A stretch of 12,008 nucleotides of DNA from Actinomycetes bacterium (GTDB taxonomy: Bacteria > Actinomycetota > Actinomycetes > S36-B12 > UBA10799). The notes beneath the pieces were generated by a model, which searched no databases, was not told the origin of the DNA, and was given only the letters and a program-made list of their open reading frames with translations. The stretch is from positions 1 through 12,008 of the forward strand of contig JAKOZM010000427.1 of NCBI GenBank assembly GCA_029779995.1, given 5' to 3'. This document shows, in pieces, positions 7,329 to 12,008 of this stretch (positions are counted from its first letter, which is position 1; each line of letters begins with the position of its first letter). Both the position numbers and the translations under genes were made by a program.

Positions 7329-8540
7329 ATGGGGTTCTTCGAGATTCCGGCCGGGGCGTTACGCCGCGCCCAGCTGGCTGATGAACTGCCGGTGGAGATC
7401 CTGCCGGTGTTCCAGGAGTTGTCCGCGCTGGTGCTGGGCCTGCCGGACCCGGCCGATTTGAGTGTGGAGCAGCGCCTCGGCGCGGTGCAGGCTGCGGCCC
7501 GCCTGCAGACGATGCTGGAGGCCTACCAGACCCAAGTCGCCGGGGTGAGCGACGCGCAGCAGGATTCCCGGTTGTTCGCCGCCGGCACGACCGGGTCGAT
7601 GGTGGCCGCGTTGACCGGGAACAACCGGGCCGTCGGCTCAGCGATCGTGGGCCGCGCCCGGGACCTACGGTCCATGCCGCACGTCGCCGACGCGTACCGG
7701 GCCGGGGAGATCACCGGCCGGCATGTGCACCTGTTGTGCCGGGCCGCCGGGCGCCTGCCGCGCTTCCCGGTGTTGGAGCCGGATCTGGTCGCCGCCGCCG
7801 CCGTGATCGAACCGGTGGTGCTGGCCCAGGTGATCGACATACTCATCACCCAGGACCGCCGTGAGGCACCCGATGAGGACCTGCGGGGCGCCCGGGCCAA
7901 ACGCGGCCTGCACCTCTCAGACCTGGGCAACGGCCTGTACCGCGTCGATGGGCACCTGGACCAGATCGCCGGGGCCCGGCTACGCGACGCGCTGACCGGG
8001 TTCACCGACCCGCCCCGCCCTGGGGATGACCGCACCCCCAGCCAGCGCCTGGCCGACGCCCTGGACGACCTGGTCAGTGCCGCGCAGGCCAACACCCGAC
8101 CGTTGGGCGTGTCAGGGGTGACCGTACTGGTGGATGCCGACCAGCTGCCCGACGGGGCCGGGGCCCGGCTGGAGGACGGCACCCTGCTGGGCCCGGACAC
8201 CTTCGCGTTGCTGACCTGTTCGGCGGTGGTGTCGGTCATCCTGGGCAAACGCCGGGCCGGCAGCTTCATCCCGTTGGCGTTGGGCCGCGCCCAGCGCCGC
8301 GCCAGCCACGCCCAGTGGGCGGCGTTGACGGCGCGGGATCGGGGGTGTGTGCGCTGTGGGCAGCCGGCCCGGCGCTGCCACGCCCACCACATCGTCGGCT
8401 GGGCCGCCGGCGGCCAAACCGACGTGGATGCGATGTGTCTGCTGTGCCCACGCTGCCACCGCGACCTGCACAACGGCCGGTTCACCATCGAGATGGTCGA
8501 CGGGATACCGCGCTGTGTGCCGGCACGGCGAAGAACCTGA
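7329..8540 (+). CDS. DUF222 / HNH endonuclease, 13E12-repeat family, 403 aa
   Basis: The N-terminal two thirds match the helical DUF222 (13E12 repeat) domain. It includes LSVEQRLGAVQAAARL, a VADAYRAGEITGRHVHLL segment and a LSDLGNGLYRVDGHLD segment typical of the family. The C-terminus is an HNH nuclease with a treble-clef metal site: CVRCG, then HAHHIVGWAAGG carrying the catalytic-type histidines, then CPRCHRDLHNG. All four zinc-type cysteines and the final His are intact, so the nuclease may be active. Such genes occur in many near-identical copies in actinobacterial genomes (REP13E12 in Mycobacterium) and are regarded as mobile or repeated. The start at ATG 7329 follows a GGGGGTG ribosome-binding site. 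A GTG at 7257 in frame has none. An HNH-associated strong hairpin follows the stop directly. Confidence 0.92.
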   Translation: MGFFEIPAGALRRAQLADELPVEILPVFQELSALVLGLPDPADLSVEQRLGAVQAAARLQTMLEAYQTQVAGVSDAQQDSRLFAAGTTGSMVAALTGNNRAVGSAIVGRARDLRSMPHVADAYRAGEITGRHVHLLCRAAGRLPRFPVLEPDLVAAAAVIEPVVLAQVIDILITQDRREAPDEDLRGARAKRGLHLSDLGNGLYRVDGHLDQIAGARLRDALTGFTDPPRPGDDRTPSQRLADALDDLVSAAQANTRPLGVSGVTVLVDADQLPDGAGARLEDGTLLGPDTFALLTCSAVVSVILGKRRAGSFIPLALGRAQRRASHAQWAALTARDRGCVRCGQPARRCHAHHIVGWAAGGQTDVDAMCLLCPRCHRDLHNGRFTIEMVDGIPRCVPARRRT

Positions 8541-8563
8541 GCCGGCCCCCACGGGGGGCCGGC
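8541..8563 (+). terminator. Strong GC hairpin directly after the HNH gene
   Basis: GCCGGCCCCC (8541-8550) pairs perfectly with GGGGGCCGGC (8554-8563) around a 3-nt ACG loop. The stem starts at the base after the TGA. Position and strength fit an intrinsic terminator, although there is no U-tract. Confidence 0.75.
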
Positions 8564-8922
8564 CAGACGCCCAGCGTCAGCACCACCACCAACAGCCCCC
8601 AGCACGATCAGTGGCGCCCAGCGACAACCTCGACCGGGAATGGACGGAAGATGCGATTCCCCACGGCGTGTCCCAGCAACAACTGCCGAACCGCCCGCAA
8701 GAGGGATTGGGCGACCCGCAGTGACCTCACCGAAGTCGCAGCCTTCAGACCACGAACACACTCTGAATCGCGAAGAGTCACTTTACGTACGTCCCACGGA
8801 CATGCTCAAAACGGCAACCGCCAGACCCAGTCCACCGCCAAGCAGGCCGCGACGGGTTGCACCGCCAGACGCGAGGCGTAACGCGTGCGCGCAAGCCTCA
8901 TCGGGGTGCTGCAGCCTGCCGA
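8564..8922. other. Gene-free stretch between HNH gene and YceI gene
   Basis: No supported gene was found in these 359 bp. The two flanking genes converge on it. The only notable content is an open minus-strand frame without a start codon (8783-8926) that encodes a twin-arginine plus hydrophobic string; it is described under findings. No RNA gene or clear second terminator was seen. A weak hairpin CTGCC-loop-GGCAG (8933-8946) lies just inside the end of the YceI gene. Confidence 0.5.
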
Positions 8923-9453
8923 CTAGTCAGGGCTGCCCTCGGGCAGGGCGATGTCGAGCTCAACGGTGACCTCGTCGCTCACTTTGAGCTGCCCGAGCAT
9001 CGCCGAGTACGGCTTGATGCCGAAATCGGACTGCACCACGGCCACGCTGCCCTGGGCGCGGCCGTCAACGATCGTCAGGGTGGTGTCGATCGCCTCGGTC
9101 ACCCCGTGAATAGTCAAATCGCCCGCCACATCGATCGTCCCCTCGGTCATGACGATGTGGTGGCAATCGAACACGGCCTCGGGGTACTCGCCGACGTCGA
9201 GGGACTTACTGGCGTTGCGCTGAATCACCTGCTTGTCGACGATGGTCAGCGGCGTGACGCCGCCGGAGCCGGACTCGACCTTCAGACTGGACAGACTCGC
9301 CCGGAAGATCAGGCTCGTCGGCTCTCCTGCCTCAACGTCCACCTGGGCGGACCATTCATTGACGCTGAGCACCAGGCGATGCCCCATCCGCGCCGCTGAA
9401 CCGGCCACTCCCGTGCGCACTGAGACCGTCCCCTGCTCCGGGCCGAAATCCAT
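8923..9453 (-). CDS. YceI-like (lipocalin-fold) protein, cytosolic form, 176 aa
   Basis: The sequence matches the actinobacterial branch of the YceI family. It opens GPEQGTVSVRTG, then GHRLVLSVNEWSAQVDV (25-40), then the alternating strands with SLDVGEYPEAVFDCHHI (84-100), then GDLTIHGVTEAI (111-122), which is the best-kept YceI motif. YceI proteins form a beta-barrel that binds long isoprenoids, including quinones, in members that have been crystallised. E. coli YceI is periplasmic, but no signal peptide is visible here, so this one should be cytosolic. The start at 9453 is preferred over an ATG at 9513, which would add 20 residues unlike the family. A TACGAT box at exactly -12 to -7 suggests leaderless transcription from the same ATG. 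The gene is divergent from the regulator/SQR operon, so a link to quinone chemistry is possible. Confidence 0.88.
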   Translation of the reverse strand: MDFGPEQGTVSVRTGVAGSAARMGHRLVLSVNEWSAQVDVEAGEPTSLIFRASLSSLKVESGSGGVTPLTIVDKQVIQRNASKSLDVGEYPEAVFDCHHIVMTEGTIDVAGDLTIHGVTEAIDTTLTIVDGRAQGSVAVVQSDFGIKPYSAMLGQLKVSDEVTVELDIALPEGSPD

Positions 9454-9459
9454 ACCTTC

Positions 9460-9465
9460 ATCGTA
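9460..9465 (-). promoter_or_regulatory. Possible leaderless -10 box for the YceI gene
   Basis: On the minus strand TACGAT agrees with TATAAT at four of six positions and with TANNNT. It ends 6 nt before the ATG at 9453, which puts the transcription start on the start codon. GAAGG overlaps the same six bases, so a ribosome-binding site at very short spacing is the alternative reading. No -35 element is apparent. Confidence 0.4.
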
Positions 9466-9508
9466 GTTCGTCGATGATCCCCCATTCGTGTTCAAAGTCC
9501 GCCCCCGC

Positions 9509-9538
9509 TGCACATTCTCTGCACTGTAGGCGTATGCT
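9509..9538 (+). promoter_or_regulatory. Possible promoter of the regulator-SQR-DUF1641 operon
   Basis: TGCACA (9509-9514, four of six matches to TTGACA) is followed by an 18-bp spacer and TATGCT (9533-9538), which fits TANNNT. Transcription would begin near 9545, about 22 nt before ATG 9567. This supports that start over ATG 9534, which would lie upstream of the transcript. The match is moderate and has not been tested against background. Confidence 0.35.
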
Positions 9539-9552
9539 GCATAGTGTGCAGA
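9518..9552. promoter_or_regulatory. Candidate operator: inverted repeat around the -10 box
   Basis: TCTGCAC (9518-9524) and GTGCAGA (9546-9552) are exact inverted copies 21 bp apart. Between them TATGC-T-GCATA (9533-9543) is a perfect 11-bp palindrome, not quite concentric with the arms. CTGCAC also occurs directly repeated at 9508-9513 and 9519-9524. Arms flanking a -10 box fit a dimeric regulator site, most simply autoregulation by the adjacent gene. No experiment or family consensus backs the assignment. Confidence 0.4.
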
Positions 9553-9566
9553 CAGAGCAGCAACGA

Positions 9567-10172
9567 ATGCAGCACCTGCTGAGTGCGCGACAGGTGCAGG
9601 AGGTTCTGCATATTGATCGGTCGACGGTCTACCGCATGGCCGAGGACGGTCGGCTCCCCGCGATCCGCGTGGGCAAGCAATGGCGTTTCCCCGCCGACGA
9701 CATCTACCGGGTCGTCAGCTCGCAGCCGCCGGTCCTGAACACCAGCCCGCTCGATCCCACTGTCGCCAGCGCCATCGCCGACCTCGCCGGTGACCTGCTC
9801 GGGGTGATGGTCGTCGTCACTGACATGGACGGCCATCCGATCACCCCGATCGCGAATCCGTGCAGCTGGATGACCGAACACCTCGAAGATCCAACGGTGC
9901 TCAACACCTGCATCTCCGAGTGGCAGGGCATGGCCGACGATCACAGTTTCCAGCCCAACTTCCACACCGGCCAGTTCGGTTTCCAGTGCGCCCGCGCCTT
10001 CGTGCGGTCGGGGCGCGAACTGGTCGCCATGGTCCTGGTCGGCGGCATCACGCCCACCCACGAACCCGGCTTCTACGACCTCGACGCCAAGGCCCGCGAG
10101 CGGGTGCTCGCCGCGCTGCCCCGCGTCGCCGCTGCTCTGTCCAAGACCGCAACACATGAGGAGACACGATGA
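9567..10172 (+). CDS. One-component regulator: excisionase-type HTH + PocR-like sensor domain, 201 aa
   Basis: Residues 4-48 are a MerR/excisionase-family helix-turn-helix: LLSARQVQEVLHIDRSTVYRM is followed by DGRLPAIRVGKQWRF, the characteristic wing. Residues about 66-165 resemble the PocR ligand-sensing domain: DLLGVMVVVTDMDGHPITPI, then NPCSW, NTCISEW, FQCARAF and a final VAMVLVGG strand. Its only three cysteines (99, 115, 141) all lie in this domain. PocR-type domains sense small molecules in several regulators; the ligand here is unknown. The start at 9567 is chosen because the HTH begins within a few residues and because codons between 9534 and 9567 have atypically low GC at third positions. 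ATG 9534 or 9474 are alternatives. The stop overlaps the SQR-like start (ATGA). Control of that operon, with sulfide or sulfane sulfur as signal, is inference. Confidence 0.83.
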   Translation: MQHLLSARQVQEVLHIDRSTVYRMAEDGRLPAIRVGKQWRFPADDIYRVVSSQPPVLNTSPLDPTVASAIADLAGDLLGVMVVVTDMDGHPITPIANPCSWMTEHLEDPTVLNTCISEWQGMADDHSFQPNFHTGQFGFQCARAFVRSGRELVAMVLVGGITPTHEPGFYDLDAKARERVLAALPRVAAALSKTATHEETR

Positions 10173-11407
10173 AGAAGCTGGTGATCCTGGGGGCCGGTAC
10201 CGCCGGGACCATGGCCGCCAACAAGCTGCGCCCGCAGTTGCCCAAGGATGAATGGTCCATAACCATCATCGACCAGCATCAGACGCACTACTACCAGCCG
10301 GGCTACCTCTTCATCCCCTTCGGCATCTACCGCCCAGACGAGGTCACGAAGCCGACGAAGCGATTCATCCCCACCGGCGTCGACCTGGTAACCGGCGCGA
10401 TCCACAAAGTGGTCGCTGAGGAGAACAAGGTCCTCCTCGAGGATGGCCAAGAGTTCTTGTACGACTACCTGATCATCGCCACCGGCACCACCCCCCGCCC
10501 CGACGAAACGCCGGGCATGGCCGACGACCTCGGCGGGTCGGTCCACGAGTTCTACACCTTTGAGGGAGCGACCGCGCTCGCCGAGAAGCTGCGCACCTGG
10601 GAGGGCGGGCGCCTCGTTGTGCATGTCAGCGAGATGCCCATCAAGTGCCCGGTCGCGCCGCTGGAGTTTACCTTCCTGGCCGACGCCTTCTTTGATGAGC
10701 AAGGCCTGCGGGACAAGGTCGACATCACCTACGTGACCCCGCTGGAGGGCGCGTTCACGAAACCTGTCTCATCGCGGTTGCTCGGCGACATGTTGGACAA
10801 GCGCAAGGTGCATCTCGAGCCGGACTTCATGGTCGAGTCCATCGACACGCAGGCCAAGAACCTCGTCTCCTTCGACGAACGCGAGATCCCCTACGACCTG
10901 CTCGTCACGGTGCCGGTCAACATGGGTGCCGATTACATCGCCCGCAGCGGCCTCGGCGACGACCTCAACTACGTGCCCGTCGACCAGTTCACCCTGCTGT
11001 CCAAGGCCCGCGAAAACATCTTCGCGGTGGGAGACGCCTCCGACATCCCAGCCTCCAAGGCGGGCTCGGTGGCGCACTTCGCGATGGACCTGTTCCCCGC
11101 GAACTTCATGCGCCACATCCAGGGGCTGAAGATGACCGAGTTCTTCGACGGCCACGCCAACTGTTTCATCGAGACCGGACATGGCAAGGGCCTGCTGATC
11201 GACTTCAACTACGACACCGAACCCCTGCCCGGGAAGTATCCACTGCCCGGCGTCGGGCCGTTCTCGTTGCTCAAGGAGACCGAGATCAACCACTGGGGCA
11301 AGGTCATGTTCCGGTGGATGTACTGGAACATCCTGCTGCCCGGCAAGGAGCTGCCGCTACCTGCGTTGATGTCGATGGCGGGCAAGGACACGGAGGCCGT
11401 GGGATGA
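10169..11407 (+). CDS. Sulfide:quinone oxidoreductase-like FAD protein, 412 aa
   Basis: This is a two-dinucleotide-fold flavoprotein of the SQR/NDH-2 group. It has the FAD motif GAGTAG (8-13), the IIATGTTPRP segment (102-111), and the second FAD contact VGDASDIPASKAGSVAHF (287-304). The only two cysteines are Cys160 in PIKCP and Cys332 in NCFIETG, the places where SQRs keep their redox pair. A third cysteine, present in some SQR types, is absent. The C-terminal region (about 374-400, NHWGKVMFRWMYWNILLPG) is aromatic and amphipathic, as in SQRs that dip into the membrane. SQRs oxidise sulfide to sulfane sulfur or polysulfide and reduce membrane quinone. The product may also be an SQR-like enzyme with another thiol substrate. 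AGGAG (10158-10162) is a good ribosome-binding site. It sits between the regulator and DUF1641, with 4-bp overlaps on both sides. Confidence 0.87.
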   Translation: MKKLVILGAGTAGTMAANKLRPQLPKDEWSITIIDQHQTHYYQPGYLFIPFGIYRPDEVTKPTKRFIPTGVDLVTGAIHKVVAEENKVLLEDGQEFLYDYLIIATGTTPRPDETPGMADDLGGSVHEFYTFEGATALAEKLRTWEGGRLVVHVSEMPIKCPVAPLEFTFLADAFFDEQGLRDKVDITYVTPLEGAFTKPVSSRLLGDMLDKRKVHLEPDFMVESIDTQAKNLVSFDEREIPYDLLVTVPVNMGADYIARSGLGDDLNYVPVDQFTLLSKARENIFAVGDASDIPASKAGSVAHFAMDLFPANFMRHIQGLKMTEFFDGHANCFIETGHGKGLLIDFNYDTEPLPGKYPLPGVGPFSLLKETEINHWGKVMFRWMYWNILLPGKELPLPALMSMAGKDTEAVG

Positions 11408-12008
11408 CAGCACAACTCGACGGCACGGACCTTGCCTCGCAGGTCGATCGGCTGTCCGCCCAGATGGATTTCATCACCGCCGAACTGCTGGCGCAGCGGG
11501 AGGCACGGGAGCGCTGGTCGGAGTTGGTCGAGACTCTGGTCCCAGTCACCCGCGGCGCTATGGATGTGGCCACCAGGGAGATGCAGGAACTCAGTCAGGA
11601 CGTCACGATCGACGACGTGACGCGGTTCGCGCGGACCCTGGCGCGCAGCCTGCCGCAGATCGAGGCCCTGATGGCACAACTCGACAGTCTCAGTGAACTC
11701 ACCGAGACAGTCACCTCGCTGAGCGGGGCCGGCGTGGCCAAGCTCACCGACACCCTGCAGGCCGCCGACGAGAAGGGTTACTTCGCGTTCGCGCGGGAGG
11801 GGTCGAAGATCGCCGACCGCGTCGTCACCGAGTACAGCGAGGAGGACGTCCGGGCGCTGGGCGACAACGTCGTGACGATCCTCAACGCGGTCAAGGAGAT
11901 GACCCAGCCCGAGGTGATGGGCCTGGTGCAGCGCAGCGTCGTCCAGGTCCAGGAACCGATGGATCCACCCTCGATGTTCGCCCTGCTGAAGTCCATGCGA
12001 GACCCCCA
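11404..12008 (+). CDS. DUF1641 protein, N-terminal part (runs off window)
   Basis: The frame is open from ATG 11404 to the window end, giving 201 codons without a stop. The start overlaps the SQR-like stop as ATGA (11404-11407). The protein is mostly helical with heptad-like hydrophobic spacing and few Gly or Pro. The segment LGDNVVTILNAVKEMTQPEVMGLVQR (from about residue 157, quoted in parts: LGDNVVTIL, NAVKEMTQPEVMGL) matches the DUF1641 core. DUF1641 proteins are small helical proteins repeatedly found beside SQR and heterodisulfide-reductase-like genes in archaea and bacteria, and their biochemical role is not established. Coupling to the SQR-like gene suggests a partner or membrane-docking subunit (inference). 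It has no cysteine in the visible part, so it is unlikely to carry sulfur itself. A longer operon may continue to the right. Confidence 0.85.
   Translation, partial: MTAQLDGTDLASQVDRLSAQMDFITAELLAQREARERWSELVETLVPVTRGAMDVATREMQELSQDVTIDDVTRFARTLARSLPQIEALMAQLDSLSELTETVTSLSGAGVAKLTDTLQAADEKGYFAFAREGSKIADRVVTEYSEEDVRALGDNVVTILNAVKEMTQPEVMGLVQRSVVQVQEPMDPPSMFALLKSMRDP

Noticed and set aside
7523..8761. Long minus-strand open frame opposite the HNH gene (412 codons)
   Set aside because: It has no recognisable domain and lies antisense to an intact DUF222/HNH gene.
8564..8922. tRNA or small RNA in the gap
   Set aside because: No T-loop (GGTTCGAATCC-like) sequence or cloverleaf pairing was found.
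9474..9566. Earlier starts for the regulator (ATG 9474 or 9534)
   Set aside because: They would place the inverted repeat and -10 box inside the gene, their codons are atypical for this genome, and the HTH needs no more than the 9567 start.

Overview
The window is GC-rich (roughly two thirds G+C by eye). It is densely packed with small operons, most of whose internal joins are 4-bp ATGA stop/start overlaps. This style, together with a DUF222/HNH endonuclease of the 13E12-repeat type, an SQR-like/DUF1641 pair and a SoxX-free sulfur-type locus with an excisionase-like regulator, points to a chromosomal segment of a high-GC Actinomycetota species. A finer assignment cannot be supported. No tRNA, rRNA, CRISPR array, integrase or insertion sequence was seen.

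Layout from left to right. (1) 1-2309, minus strand: a flavin-containing monooxygenase, then an alpha/beta-hydrolase joined to it by an ATGA overlap, then the first 34 codons of a lipoprotein cut by the window edge. (2) 2339-2824, plus strand: a stand-alone macro-domain protein starting only 29 bp from the monooxygenase. It ends in a hairpin shared with the converging gene. (3) 2865-3686, minus strand: a secreted, almost wholly coiled-coil protein. (4) 3800-6921, plus strand: a five-helix membrane protein with a large extracytoplasmic propeller-like domain, coupled by ATGA to a membrane-anchored DUF1254/DUF1214 protein. (5) 6922-8563: a 407-bp gene-free stretch followed by the DUF222/HNH gene and a strong GC hairpin. 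(6) 8564-8922: gene-free. (7) 8923-9453, minus strand: a cytosolic YceI-like lipocalin-fold protein. (8) 9567-12008, plus strand: a one-component regulator (excisionase-type helix-turn-helix plus PocR-like sensor domain), an SQR-like flavoprotein and a DUF1641 protein that runs off the window, all joined by ATGA overlaps.

Two functional groupings stand out. The monooxygenase/hydrolase pair is arranged as expected for oxygenation of a substrate followed by hydrolysis of an ester product (inference). The right-hand locus looks like a self-regulated sulfide or sulfane-sulfur oxidation module. The SQR-like enzyme would pass electrons to the quinone pool, DUF1641 is a known neighbour of such enzymes, and the regulator carries three cysteines in its sensor domain. 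The divergent YceI protein belongs to a family whose members bind isoprenoid quinones. Promoter-like elements and an inverted repeat lie in the 113 bp between YceI and the regulator.
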